A stretch of DNA of 64,000 nucleotides from Liquidambar formosana. Lineage: Eukaryota > Streptophyta > Magnoliopsida > Saxifragales > Altingiaceae. The stretch spans positions 10,888,099 through 10,952,098 of the forward strand of contig CM077827.1 of assembly GCA_039720395.1 (NCBI GenBank), read 5' to 3'. The notes under the pieces were generated by a model. The model made no database searches. It was not told the origin of the DNA and was given only the letters and a program-made list of their open reading frames with translations. Each line of letters opens with the position of its first letter. The stretch's first letter is position 1. Below, one piece after another: positions 46,453-58,671 of the stretch. A program made the position numbers and the translations under genes.

Positions 46453-46876
46453 TGTGAGCGCCATATCCTAACCACGCCGGCTTGGGAGTACGCCACTAAA
46501 CACAGATGATTAGCACGGAGACGGGGTCACCACCCGATTTGGCTTCAGGAACCAATTGGCCCCTAGTAAGGGCCTAACTCGTCGTTACCAAAAGAATCAA
46601 GGTTTGGAGTTAAGGTACGTTATTAGGAAGGTGTTAGGCACCCAACAATGTTCGGCTGAATCCAGCCCCCACACGTGCTTTGTTGGTTTTAATTAATGAA
46701 AAATATTCAATAGAATTCAACCTTATTCATGCAGATGAAAAAAAATCAGCAAACAGATAACTAAAAAGAACATAAAGTATTAGTAAACAGGATAAACATT
46801 AGCTATATAAAAGGAGAAGAAAGAAAAGAGAGTTTGCCACTGCCTGCAACAAACGGATTAGCACAGACACTAAATC

Positions 46877-46928
46877 TACATACACATAAATACAAGGTGC
46901 GTACACACCTTTAGTTTATACGTACGCA
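46877..46928. promoter_or_regulatory. Palindrome triad at 21-bp pitch, solo LTR downstream array
   Basis: TACATACACA (46877), TGCGTACACA (46898) and TACGTACGCA (46919). After removing the nested LTR it lies about 0.58 kb downstream of the TATA box. Confidence 0.8.
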
Positions 46929-48837
46929 CATATGGTGACAGATTCAAAAATTGACAGAAATGATAAAAATTGCATATGCTATCTAACCCTATATTCACAT
47001 GATGTTGCAAAGAAGCATAATGCATAGAACCCTAAACTATATAGAAATATCCTAGCATGCCGCTACCCTATTTAAGGCCTAATCATGGATTTTATGCATT
47101 TAAATGCTAGCTAATCTGTGAACCCTGGAAATTGGGCCTACAAGGGTTTGAAAAGAAAATGGGTATTGGTTGAAAAAGAGAAGGAGTCGCCATCTTATTT
47201 TTTAAAGCAAACAAGGAAAACCCTAAAAATAGTATTGTTTTAAGAAAACAATTCGAATGACTCCATGTTTAAAAAGGAAAGGCAAAAACAGTCTTTTGGA
47301 AACCAAAGAAATCGGGGATTCGGAGGCTAAGTTATGACATGAGAAGGTTCTAGGCAAAGCCTATAGGCACCCATGTCACCCTTTCGGTCTCTTGGTTTAT
47401 TTGGGCTAAATTAAGATCTTTTCATACACAAATCAGCAAGTATATCATCACAAGAATTGCATGCATATCATATATTCCATTCATCCATCCATGCATAATA
47501 AGCAAATAAAAACAGAAAAAAGAAAATAAAATACAAAAAACCTAGGATACTTGGATCCTAGAATGGACTTGAGCCTCACGAAGAGCGCCTACGTACTATG
47601 CAACGAAATACATAGATCAAAGTCCACATAGTTCAATTAGAAGTAGGGTTAAATCCTAATATAAACCTATGGTTAAAACCTTAGGTTTCCTTAATTATTT
47701 GAAAAAGAGTTGAATAAACCAAGTTTGATTTTTTAGAAAGAATTCCTCAAGATGGAAACTTCGATAAAAACCAGAATTTTATTTAACAAGGAAACCTCTA
47801 ATTATACCATAAACTCATATTAGGAAATAACCCTAAAGAGGGAGAAGAGAAAGAGTTAAGGAAGAGAGGTGAATTAGGGCACCTTCGCACCCACTTACCT
47901 GAGCGCAATATCTCCAAGCATTAGCAATTTCAAGCAATGGCAGCCCTATTTGCCATAGGACAATTACCACACCTATTTACATCCTTACACGTGCTCAAAA
48001 CCATACAAACACAATGATATATGAATCTGGACAGAATAGTATTATGGCCTAAAATCATCCACTAATCATGCTAACAACAAAAAACAGCAAACTTTCATAA
48101 GCCCTAACACAATCCTAGAACCATATCATGCATAAAAAACCCTAGAAATCAACTAACATGCATGCAAAAATATCATAATTACTCTATATGAAAAACATAT
48201 ACAACAATTATGAAGAAAAATCAATAAAAACTCTACTTTAACATGCTGTATGAAACTAACCTAAAACAAGGACACTAAAAACCCTAAACTCACAAATATG
48301 CTTAAAAACACATAAAACGAACTCTAATCATGCTAAAACGAAACTAAATAGAACCTAAATCATGCATATTAACTAACTAAAGCAATAGAACATGATAAAA
48401 AACCTAACTCTAACATGCAATGACCCTATTCTAAAACAAGGACAACAGAAGCACAAGAATCACAACTATGCATTAAGACCTATGAACTAACTCTAAAACA
48501 TGCAAAACTCATCATGAATATCATTATTATCACATGTATTAACTAATAGAAGCCTCAATCCATGGTAGAAATCATAAGCATTGCATGCAATAAAGCTATT
48601 CTACATGATACCCTAGTTTAAGCTTGAATAGAAAGGAAGAATACCTCAGGAAAGCCTTCCTTGCTGCTATATAGACTCTCTCTCGTTCTTGTGGATGTCT
48701 TGAATCAATGTCCTCCAAAGCTACAGTAGGTCCTCTAGCTCTCCTTCAAGTCTCTTTCTCTTATTCTCTCTCAAACACTTAGGTTTTTAGGCATAAAATG
48801 GCCCCCTTGTGCTGAAGCAGAGGGAGGTATTTATAGA

Positions 48838-48846
48838 CTTCAATTA
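48838..48846 (-). promoter_or_regulatory. TATA box of the 2.7-kb LTR
   Basis: CTATAAATA on the minus strand, about 190 bp downstream of the GC-rich dyad at 49036-49111. Confidence 0.6.
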
Positions 48847-49035
48847 GGATTAACCAATGGCTGGGATTAAAACCCTAGAAATTAATCCAAGGGCTATTAG
48901 AGACCCCTTTGGGGTTTAAGTAACTCAGAAGTTACCAAAAATTAGAAGGAAACTCGTCCAAAAGAGTCCTTGTTTGTCAAAATAGGAAGAATTCCGCTTC
49001 AGCAAGGAAACATAGAGCAAATAGGAAAGTGCTCT

Positions 49036-49111
49036 CGGGTGACCACCAGGGCCTGGGCGGCTAGCCACTTGGGCCCAGGCGGCTAGCCGCCCGGGGTTGG
49101 GTGGTCACCCG
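49036..49111. promoter_or_regulatory. 76-bp GC-rich dyad in the 2.7-kb LTR
   Basis: CGGGTGACCACC (49036-49047) and GGTGGTCACCCG (49100-49111) are exact inverse copies. Between them GGCTAGCC occurs twice (centres 49062.5 and 49084.5) and GGGCCC marks the centre at 49073.5. The two 38-bp halves match at 31 positions when folded. It stands out against AT-rich surroundings. Confidence 0.9.
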
Positions 49112-50357
49112 AGCCCACTTCTGATTTTTCTCCTATTTTGCCTCCTAATTCTTCTAGAAGTGTTTCAGGAGGCAAATTAACTCCGATTTTGATGAAACAA
49201 AAGCCAAAACAACCGTGTTTCGATGAGGAATACATTTTTGAACATTTTAGGGTGAAAACCACTAACCATAGGGGCATGGTTAGGTTTGACAAAGGCGGTT
49301 AACCGCTATGCTCTACCTTCGCTAAGCATAGGTATGCACATAAGATCAAACCAAATGCTTTCCATATCAAAATTAAACTTTCTAAAACACTTTTAGGGAT
49401 AAAATGATGACTAATGAAAGTCAATTTGAAAAGATTTGATTAGTAATTGTGAGTCAATTAGAGCTAACCCAAGGAAGAGTCAATTAACCAACTTGAATTA
49501 CATCGAGCCATTTTAATCCCAAGCCATTGATTCATCAAATTGAACCTAGAAATACCTCATATGCATCCATATGAACTCCAATTGACAATTTGGAGATCAT
49601 TTCAAGGTCAAATGAAAATTTTGAGACTTAAAAGACGATTATGCCCCTCAAGTCACAAAAGCTCTTATTATCCCTCAAGATCAACTTTGAATTGAACCAA
49701 AATTCATATCCATTGTCCTTGTGACCCTAAAAAACTAATACAAGTGACTAGACTCAAAACCAAAACAAAAACATGCATGAATGATGAGCCCTAGTAAGAT
49801 GGTGCAAAAATGGGGTGTGACATAATCGAATATGCAAAGGAATAAACTAAATAGTGTTGGACATGCTTATTACATGGCATGAGGCCTATCAAAGATTTTA
49901 AAAAGACTACAATGCATTTATTGTGCAGTACTCAATGCATTAACCGATGGCATTTACTAAAACTATATTTACTCATACATTTATGCTTAGGAGAATAATT
50001 AATAATTATTCTAAAATCATGGAAATGAATATAAAAGGAGCGTTACCCTCATGTTTGGGTGAATCCCAATGAATACACTGATTAACTCTCCTCTTCAAGC
50101 CTTCATGATCACAGTCACCGCCTTCGGATTTTGAGTTGGTGTTTCTAGGGTTTTTGCAAAGCAAAATGATGGTGCAAAAAGGATCTTTTTTACGATAAGA
50201 AAGTAATCCTTTTATAAGCAATGTATTAGGGTTTAGGGGTAGTTAAGTTAGGGATTCTGACTTCTCTAGCCGTTACAGGATGGATACAAAGCAAATTTGA
50301 TCCAAAGAAGGTAACAAAGGGAAATAGAGGGAAGATTTGAATTCTGGGAAAATAACC

Positions 50358-50409
50358 TGCGTACACACAAATGTAAGGTGCGTACGCTCATTTAGATACT
50401 GCATACATA
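50358..50409. promoter_or_regulatory. Palindrome triad at 21-bp pitch, solo LTR upstream array
   Basis: TGCGTACACA (50358), TGCGTACGCT (50379) and TGCATACATA (50400), variants of the palindrome TGCGTACGCA. It lies about 140 bp upstream of the minus-strand TATA box. Confidence 0.85.
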
Positions 50410-50576
50410 CAAATAAATGGATTGGGCTTTTTGGCTCTTTGGGCTGGGTTGTGACTACAACGATGTTAGCTCTCTGGGGATCGTTCATTAGTTATTTCAA
50501 TTCGGGTCACCCTTCATCATTGGGCTTGACAAAATGGATTTGAAATATTTAGGTGGTACAAAATGAGGTGTTAACA

Positions 50577-50905
50577 GAGATCCATCTCTTTTCTGACTGA
50601 ATTCATCTCCACCGATGAGGGATATATGTTGTGCTAGAGGAACATATAGAGAGAGTGGATATAGAGAGAATGCGAGAGTTTTGACCAAATAAAAGAAAAT
50701 GAGAGAAGATGAGGGAGAACAAAAAAAATGGGATAGATGAAGCGTATTTGATACGCTTCACCCATCTTAAGGTGTGTCAGGTTTTTATTTTTTTTCTCCA
50801 TTCATATGTGTCAATGCTTTCTGCATAAAATAAAACCATTTAAGTAAAAAGGTATTTTCATCTAATGAAGTCGACCAAAACATTGGTCCTAAAAATCATT
50901 ACTAA
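50577..50905 (-). repeat. Sequence X, copy 2, remaining part
   Basis: The reverse complement of about 11776-11985, containing gatgaagcgtatttgatacg and ttctgcataaaataaaacca, followed by the unmatched end of the insertion. Confidence 0.65.
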
Positions 50906-51111
50906 GACAATTATGGAAAGAAGTTGTTTTTGTCTTTCTTAGTTTTTTTTTATTTTTTTATAATAATAATAATTTTCTTCTCCGAGTAGAAATTAATGAA
51001 ACTCATGAAGGTAGTGCAGATTAGACTCGTCAATGGATCGAATTTTGATCCGAATCCCATCCAAAAATTAGGATATGGTAAGAGAATTGTGATCTGTTGA
51101 TCCGTTAATTG
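50906..51111 (-). repeat. Recurrent host block, copy D (middle part)
   Basis: Matches about 15447-15655 in copy B: gacaattatggaaagaag to tccgttaattg. It is cut by the copia element and resumes at 54687. Confidence 0.8.
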
Positions 51112-51417
51112 TATAGAAACATGGGATTTGATATGAATGCACACGATGGTCTCTTCATCTGTGTGTTATTGCATTATCTAATAAAAAACTTTCCTTTTGT
51201 ACACAAGTTGACTCTCCTTAGAAAGTTTATACAATATTATGGAACATTACATATATATGATTTGCTATACAATGGAATGGAGATAATTGCAACCTTGATT
51301 GCCTTGATTGCTTTAATTGATGCTTTGACAGAATCACATGGTACTGTATGATCTTTTTGTATTTTTCATTGCTGTATGATCTTTTTGTATCTTTGATTGT
51401 CCAAGATTCATCTAATA
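51112..51417 (-). repeat. 3' LTR of the TA...TA copia element
   Basis: 306 bp, similar to 54383-54681 throughout. A repeated phrase, atgatctttttgtat, occurs at about 51346 and 51373. Confidence 0.9.
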
Positions 51418-51430
51418 CCCTCCCTCAAAC

Positions 51431-54170
51431 TCAACGTGTGCAGCAAATGTTGAGTTTGTCACATAGCCACTGAAAGCGTTTCATTGTAAGGCCTTTAGTG
51501 AAGATGTCAGCAAATTGTTGATCAGTGCTAGTAAAAAGGACACAAAGAGAACCTCGAGCAGCTCGCTCTCGAACAAAATGGTAGTCAATTTCAATGTGTT
51601 TAGTGCGAGCATAGAGAATAGGATTGGCAACTAAGTAAGTGGCACTAACATTATCACACAAAAGTGTTGGGGGTGCTGATAGAAATACACCAAGATCATA
51701 GAGAAGAGTTTGAATCCATGACAAATCGACAGTGGTAGTGGCAATAGCACAGTATTCTGCCTCAATGCTGGAGCGAGAAACTGTTGGTTGCTTATGAGAG
51801 CACCAAAAAATGAGGTTTTGGCCAAAGAATATACAACTGCCAATAGTTGAACGACGATTATCAGGACTACCATCCCAGTCAGAATCTGAGTATGCTAGAA
51901 GTGAGGGAGTGGTAATAGGTTGAAAGCGAAGACCCAAGTGAATTGTGCCCTTGATATAACGAAGGATACGCTTAACAGCAGAAAAATGGACCTCAATAGG
52001 AGAATGTAAAAATTAACAGACTTAGTTAATGGCATAACAAAGATCAAGCCGTGTCATGGTGAGATATTGTAAGCCACCAACAATACTCCAATAATAAAAG
52101 ATATCAGAAAATGGTTCACCCTTATATGTAGACATTTTGGTCCCAGTAATAGTAGGGGTTGATAAAGGCTTTGCATCAAGCATGGCAGCCCTATCAAGTA
52201 GATCTAGAGCATACTTTGACTGCGAAAGAAAAATGCAATCAGGTGAACGAGTGACTTCCATGCCTAAGAAATAATGTAAAGAACCAAGGTCCTTCATATC
52301 AAAACGAGATGCAAGGAAGGAAATAAGTGAAGAGATGCCAGAGGAGTCATTGCCTGTGATGATAATATCATCGACATACAAAAGTAGGAGAGTGCATCCA
52401 TGACTAGTGTGACGAATAAATAAAGAAGAGTCTGCTTTGTTGCCACGAAAACCACGTTTAGAAAGAACAGAACTAAATTGTGTAAACCATGCACAGGGTG
52501 CTTGTTTAAGGCTATAGAGAGCTTTGAGAAGTCGGCACACATGGTGCGGTCTTAAGGAGTCCACAAATCCAGGGGGTTGGACCATGAAGACTTCTTCATT
52601 AAGAGAGCCATGCAAGAAGGCATTCTTGACATCAAGCTATCGTAAGGGCCAACTGTATGTAAAAGCAAGGGAAAGGATCAAATGTATAGTTGGGGCTTTA
52701 ACAACTGGACTAAATGTCTTAGAGAAATCAACCCCCAATTGTTGGTGAAAACCCTTAGCAACAAGCCGAGTTTTGTACCGCTCAATGGTGCCATCTGACT
52801 TCCTCTTGGTTTTAAATATCCATTTACATCGAATGACACTTTGCTGAGCATCACGAGGAACTAAATTCTAAGTTTGATTGCGAAGTAATGCATTGAACTC
52901 CTCATTCATGGTAGCACGCCAATGAGCCTCTTTCACTGCCTAGGAATAACATGTGGGGTTTGAAGGAAAATTAGAAGCAAGAGTGGATGTAAGGCAAGAA
53001 GGAAGAGAATGTTTGGAAGAATATAGAATTGTTTTAGGCTTATTAATGCCGGCCCATAGGTGAGTGATCATGGGGTGGGTGGAAGTGGTTGAAGGCAAGG
53101 AAGGGGGATTAAGTGGGGGTGGAGATGGAGGGGAAGCATGAGGCAGGGTTGGTGATGTAGTAGTAGATGAGATGAGCAGTATATGCGTAGGGGAAGAGGA
53201 GCCAGGTAAAGGAGATGGAGGGACTGGAATTTCATTGTGAGGAAGAATGGAAGTAGATGAAGTGGATCCCACATCAAGAAGAGAGGAAGACTAAGAAGGT
53301 AAGATAACCCAGTTCAAAACAGTGGTGGAATTTGGAGATGGAGATGGTTAGGTATTTGTAGCAGCAAATGGGAATAAGGTTTCATCGAAAACAACATGAC
53401 GAGATATGAAAATTCATTCTGTAGTTGGATCCAGACACTTATAACCTTTATATTTAATGGCATAACCCAGAAAAATGCATTGCCGTGTGCGGAACTCAAG
53501 CTTATTATTATTGTAAGGTCGCAAATAAGGGTAGCACGCACAACCAAAGGTGCGAAGAAAACCATAGTTTGGTTTGGCACTAAAAAGCATTTCATATGGT
53601 GACTGACCACTAAGAACTGATGAAGGCAGGCGATTAATTACATAGACACTAGTTTAAAATGCTTCCACCCAATAAGAAATAGGTAATCAAGCTTGATTTA
53701 ATAAAGCAAGCCCTATTTCAATCACATGGCGATGCTTTCTCTCAGTGACATCATTTTGTTGAGGAGTGTGTGGACAAGATATACGATCGAAAATACTATT
53801 TGCATCAAGCATGCATAAGAAGGGAGTGCTATTATATTCTCCACCACCATCAGTTTGAAGTGATTTAATTTTTGCTCAAAGAGCCATTTTAACCATTCGT
53901 TTAAAATGTGTAAAGCATGATAAAACATCACTTTTCCGATATAGAGGATATAGCCACGAGAAACGACAATAGTCATCCACCATTATTAAATAATAACGAT
54001 AACCATCATTGGAAACTACAGGGGCTAGACCCCATAAATTTGAGTGCACCAAATTTAAAGCAGAAGAACAAAGACTATCAGACAATGTAAATGGGAGATA
54101 AGCCATTTTTCCAGCCATGCAACTAGGACAAATAGCTTTATGCGGCAAAGAGTTGTCTAAAGAGATCAAC
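51431..54170 (-). pseudogene. Copia pol: integrase, RT, RNase H (broken)
   Basis: Domains are in copia order on the minus strand. Integrase (54170 downward): ICPSCMAGKMAYLPF, then LVHSNLWG, where relatives have the catalytic Asp as HSDLWG, then CPHTPQQNDVTERKHRHVI with the catalytic Glu. RT: LDVKNAFLHGSLNEEVF, KALYSLKQAPCAW, LLLYVDDIIITGND. RNase H: LAYSDSDWDGSPDNRRSTIG, SRSSIEAEY, DIFTKGL, ending 51431. Stops at about 52640, 53298 and 53650 and a shift near 51940-52020 break it. The N-terminal gag and protease are absent. Confidence 0.9.
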
Positions 54171-54370
54171 TTGTTGTGAGCAATTGAAAGGAATTAGGAA
54201 GGTGAAGTTGTGAATGTTATTGGCGGTGGGAAGCACAAAGCAGGAAAAAAGAACAAGAGCAGAGATAGATGACAAGGAAGCCATGAGTAAAATGGGAGCA
54301 ATCTGGTGATAGAAGATGATTGAAGAAAACACAGGCTGAGGCGGATCAGACGAGCAATGTTACTGGTCGT

Positions 54371-54382
54371 CCTCTAATACCA
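54371..54382 (-). other. Primer-binding site of the TA...TA copia element
   Basis: On the minus strand TGGTATTAGAGG starts directly at the LTR boundary; it is a variant of the initiator Met tRNA site. Confidence 0.8.
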
Positions 54383-54681
54383 TATAGAAATAGGGGATTT
54401 GATATGAATGTACACGATGGTCCCTCCATTTGTGTGTTATTGCATTATATAATAAAAAAAACTTTCCTTCTGTACACAAGTTGACTTTCCTTAGAAAGTT
54501 TATACAATATTCTGGAACATTACATCTATATGATTTGCTATACAATGGAATGGAGATAATTGCATCCTTGATTGCCTTGATTAATGCTTTGACCGAATCA
54601 CATGGTGCTGTATAATCTTTTTGTATCTTTGATTGCTATATGATCTTTTTGTATCTTTGATTGTCCAAGATTCATCTAATA
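54383..54681 (-). repeat. 5' LTR of the TA...TA copia element
   Basis: 299 bp, followed by the target duplication AATTG. A 10-bp difference from the other LTR lies near gccttgattaatgc. Confidence 0.9.
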
Positions 54682-54686
54682 AATTG

Positions 54687-55545
54687 AATCCAATAATCCA
54701 TTATTTAAAAAATCAAATATGCAAATTGTCGAATCCGATCCAATGAATTAAATAATATATTCTACTATATATTTTACTAATTATTAGTTTACCACATATC
54801 TATGGTTCTTATTAACATTACATAGTAAAAATGTTAAAATTGATTCTCAAATTAAAAATATATTTCTTATGATTATAAATTTTTTTTAAAAAAGATATAT
54901 ATTTTTTCCCCTAAAATTCAAGCAAATGTTTTATTAGCTATACATTTTGTAAGATTATCCGATCGGATCAAACATTCGAAAATAACAAATTCAAATATGG
55001 ATTTGTGTTTTATTGATCTATCAGATTATCGATCGATCAGATCGGGTCAGATTGAGTTATTCCTTAACGGATCAGATTCATATATACCTTAATCTTATCC
55101 GAATATGATCCTTTGATAGGTCTAAGTGCAAATGACAAAAGACTACGTACGGCTCAAGAATCGAAGATTCCAAGTTCGAGTCTCTACTCCCTCACACAAT
55201 CGGATGCATAGGCTTACGAAAGAGAAATTTATGAGAAGGCTACTAGGCCACCACTAATCAAAGTCCAAATAAAAAATGTTAAAAGAAAATGCCTTAATGT
55301 ACCAAAGCTTTCCAGGAATTTGACAATAAAATTAATGGGCATTTAGATTTGACATGAATGAATGTCATGTCTATGCCCTCGGCAAGAGTCAAAAAGGAAG
55401 TTTTTTTTGTGAAGCATGCATTAATCAAGTTTACATTTAAGTCACATTGGGTGAAATTTCATTCAATTGAGCCACTTCAAGCTTATCTAGCGTTGTCGTA
55501 CAAGCTAAATAAGCTTTTCCTTTAGCTAGGCACAATATATAAATA
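54687..55545 (-). repeat. Recurrent host block, copy D (right part)
   Basis: Matches about 15660-16150 and 35290-35600: aatcaaatatgcaaattgtc, the SINE-like B box (55163-55175), then gccttaatgtaccaaagc and aagcttttcctttagctagg. Similarity ends near 55545. Confidence 0.8.
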
Positions 55546-58197
55546 TATACACAATCCTGATCACGTCAGCACGTATTGATATGAGTTATATCAACACCAT
55601 TCATTAGGGGTTATTGTAATAATCTTGGTAATTATATTATCTTAAGAATAAGATTAATAATGAATTAGGTAATAATTCTTAAGATTATTATTAGAATATT
55701 GTGTATAAGTATATTTATCCAAGCATGGATTAATATATGATTAAAGATTTGATATGAGAAGGATTCAAAATAAAATTTTAAAATTTTTTTGGTAATTATG
55801 AAATTAATTAAATTCTTGGAAATTTATTTGTTTTTGGGTTAATTATTGCAATTAACTATTGAATAGCTAAGATTATTATTAAAAATAGCTAATATGAGTA
55901 ATTAAAGATAATAAAATTATTATGAGGTGATTTAAGTGTAAAAATAATATTAAAATAACAAAATTCAGTTTAGGACATGTTTGGTATTTATTAATTTGAT
56001 GAAAGGTATTTTTGGAAAAATTGGAGACAATTATGGAAAAATCTAGAAAATGTAAGAAAATTCAGAAAATTTCTAGAAAATCAAAAAATTTTATTATTTT
56101 ATTTTGGGATGGATTAGGTGTCAAAATTTTGTAATTTCTTACCTAATCATCAATTAACTTTACAAATTTCAAAAATATAAAAATGGAAAAATGACAATAT
56201 TGCATGAAAAAAATATGTGTTAGCTGTAAAATTGATCAAGTTGCTTGGAAATTAAGTAAAAATTCAAACTTGTGATTCACACATTTTTAATCCAAAATAT
56301 TTGAGGGCTTAGGTAAGTCATCATCCAAAACATGTCCAGTATTAATTTCATGAATTAATTCATAGCATAGGTTATGAATTTTAAATTTTTAAAAGCTTCA
56401 GTTTTGCTTCCATGGAAGTTTTAATGTTCAAACGTTTAATTCTCACTCTGCGATTGATCTTAGACTCTCACATTTTTACTGTATATTCATTATATCATGA
56501 AGATATTGTATATCAAATTTGGTAGTATGTGGTTTAGTATAGAAGGAGAATTCAATTTTTAAAGTTTTGGGTTAGGGTTTTGAACATAGAACCTTTAAAT
56601 TACAATTTTAATTTTTTTTGGAATGATTCATAACTAGTGTATATTTTTCATAAAAATTAGACACTTCAAGATTTCTGTGGCCTTTTGAATCACTCAATTT
56701 CATTAAGAAATGAATTTTTGAAGTTTCGAGTAAAAAATGATTATAAAAATAAAATTATAAATAAATAAATACATAAATAAAACCCTGAAAAATAAGAAAA
56801 TCATGAAATTTTTGTTAAAACATAGTGGGCGACACACACTGAGAGTGGGCTTCACTCTCCAAGAGAGTGTGGGCAAGTGAGGGCGCGTGTCGGGCCCAAT
56901 GGGTCTAAAAGGTTATTGTAAAAATAAGATACACGTGCGGTCCAAATTTGGTGGTGTTGGTGCACGGAAAAGTAATTTTCTAAAAAAGGGTTTTTAAATG
57001 TTTTAATTAGCAAAACTTAACTTTAAATGCATTTATAAAATTCATTTTAACTCTGATTTTGACACAGTTTGAACCATTGTACTTGGTTTAATGAGCACTA
57101 TATTTTGAGATATATTTTGAAATTTTGTTAAAATTTTCATTTTACTCCTAAAGTTTAGCCTAATTACGAATTAGTCCAAATTGTAAAATTTATTATTATT
57201 AGAGCTCAAATTGCTTTTGATTGAAATCTAAGAACACTAATAATAATGTGAGACCATTTAGCACCTAATGGTGTGATTTCAGTAATATTTGCTGTATTAT
57301 TTTACCCTTAGGAAAAACTACAATTTAGCTCAATTTTTAATTTGTGGTCCTAATGACCTCTAATTAAGAAATAGTTTGAACCATTAGGACCCTAATGCTA
57401 AACTGAACACAATGAATACAAGTTTTGTGATTTTTATGAGATTCTAACTGAATTCCTATATTTCATTATGATTCAATGAAAGTTTACTAATATTTTGTTT
57501 TACTAAGTGTTGGAATTATTTTATTTTATATTGTGACACATATTAGCATGTAATAAATGCTTTTAAAGATGAACTGTGATATTGTGATTATGAGGATGGA
57601 AGAGATATAGCTGGGATTGAGGATGTCCTACAGTTAGTGTAATAATATACTGGGTAGGTTGACATGGAGACAATGACGAGTGTACACTTATATGCATGGA
57701 GTTATATGTGTTGTTGTGTGATAACATATTCTAGCATGGAGCCTATATATGTTATCTGTATTTGTGTTTTGCAGGTTGTAATATATAACAAGAGCTCAAG
57801 TATAAAAATATTGATGTTTTGCCACAATGTGAATTAAAGTTCTTTCTGAATTAATTGTTTATTGGAAATTATGATACCATGATGATGTATAAAAATTAAT
57901 ATAAAGCATGTTAGATGATTTCTTACTCAGCTGTGGCTCATTATGCTATTAATATAACATTTTTAGAATGACAAGGATTAGAAAGGCTTGGGGATAATGT
58001 GCTGAAAGATTTTGTGCATGTAATGAGAGAGAACTTAGAAATTTATGTAATTGATATAAATTATATGTCTGAGAGATAGAGTTGTGTTATGATATAATGT
58101 AATTACCTGAGAACAATGTGGTAATATATGTGGATATAGTTGTAATGTGTGATGACAGGTTGTTTAATACAGTTTAGAGGTATATTAAAAAGTGTGG
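55546..58197. other. AT-rich stretch, no gene recognised
   Basis: About 2.6 kb with no open frame over 60 codons. One GC-richer island at 56822-56912 holds the inverted word actctccaagagagt. It may be old transposon sequence, but no ends, duplication or protein remnant can be supported. Confidence 0.4.
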
Positions 58198-58601
58198 TGT
58201 GAGTACCACGCCCTAAACCAGATAGCTCGAGAATACGCATTAACCTTAAAGGACTAACATGGAGAAGAGTCGCCACCCAATATTGGGAACGAGTGAACCC
58301 TAGCAGGGTCTAGCTTGTCAAAACCAGAGATTTGGGTTTGGAGCTAGGATACGCCACTGGGAAGGTGTTAGGCATCCAACTGCGCCCGGTCGGAACTGAC
58401 CCCTACACATGATCAATGGCATTAATTAATCTAATGTTCAATTAAAATTAACCCTAAATCGTGCAATAATGGCAGCACACAAGTCATGATGTTATGGCAG
58501 AAGCAGAAGTACAAAATGAACATAAGAGAATAGAAAATAAAATTATCCAATTGTCAGAATAAATATAACAAAGAAATGAAATTGTTTACCCAAACTATAA
58601 A

Positions 58602-58671
58602 TGCGTACGCAACCACATTACTGTGTACGCATCTAAGGTAGCTGCGTATGCAATTAAATGCTGCGTACACA
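58602..58671. promoter_or_regulatory. Palindrome quartet at 19-21 bp pitch, downstream array
   Basis: TGCGTACGCA (58602), TGTGTACGCA (58622), TGCGTATGCA (58643) and TGCGTACACA (58662). It lies about 0.54-0.6 kb downstream of the TATA box, as in the related solo LTR. Confidence 0.88.

Larger units (their letters stand above)
47117..49822 (-). mobile_element. Solo LTR, 2,706 bp, nested in the 1.4-kb solo LTR
   Basis: Ends TGTGAACCCTGG and GGGGTGTGACA; on the minus strand it begins TGTCACACCCC. The 5-bp duplication TAATC is at 47112-47116 and 49823-49827. A minus-strand TATA box (ctataaatacc) is at 48837-48846. There is no internal domain, primer site or second LTR, so a solo LTR of a long-LTR element is the simplest reading. 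The start of the same LTR family is found at 21321-21631. Confidence 0.87.
46453..50576 (-). mobile_element. Solo LTR, about 1.4 kb, split by a nested LTR
   Basis: Ends TGTGAGCGCC and GGTGTTAACA; on the minus strand it begins TGTTAACACCTCATTTTG. The 5-bp duplication GAGAT is at 46448-46452 and 50577-50581. Its own sequence is 46453-47116 plus 49828-50576. It is related to the LTR at 58198-59562, sharing gaaggtgttaggcacccaac and the tgcgtacgca arrays. A minus-strand TATA box (gcttataaaagg) is at about 50208-50218. No internal coding region, so it is a recombination-derived solo LTR. Confidence 0.88.
45411..50905 (-). mobile_element. Insertion of unknown class carrying sequence X (copy 2)
   Basis: The 8-bp duplication GACAATTA lies at 45403-45410 and 50906-50913, and the uninterrupted target gacaattatggaaagaag is seen at about 15450. 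The insert ends (gagtcctgcgacgtg and the complement of atcattactaa) are not inverted repeats. Without its nested LTRs it is about 1.4 kb. It shares about 0.6 kb with 11776-12408. Non-autonomous MULE or hAT with eroded ends are options. Confidence 0.7.
51112..54681 (-). mobile_element. Ty1/copia element with TA...TA LTRs, gag deleted
   Basis: The LTRs are 51112-51417 and 54383-54681. The 5-bp duplication AATTG is at 51107-51111 and 54682-54686. On the minus strand the LTR starts TATTAGATGAATC and ends TTTCTATA, so both ends are TA rather than TG/CA. A primer site (TGGTATTAGAGG, complement of 54371-54382) and a purine tract (TTGAGGGAGGG) adjoin the LTRs as expected. Only 3.6 kb long: gag and protease are missing between the primer site and integrase. 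Confidence 0.92.

Noticed and set aside
47117..49822. A complete LTR element instead of a solo LTR
   Set aside because: No second LTR, primer site, purine tract or protein remnant exists between the TG and CA ends.
45411..50905. Insertion X as a standard hAT element
   Set aside because: The 8-bp duplication fits, but the ends are not inverted repeats and lack the usual hAT terminal bases.
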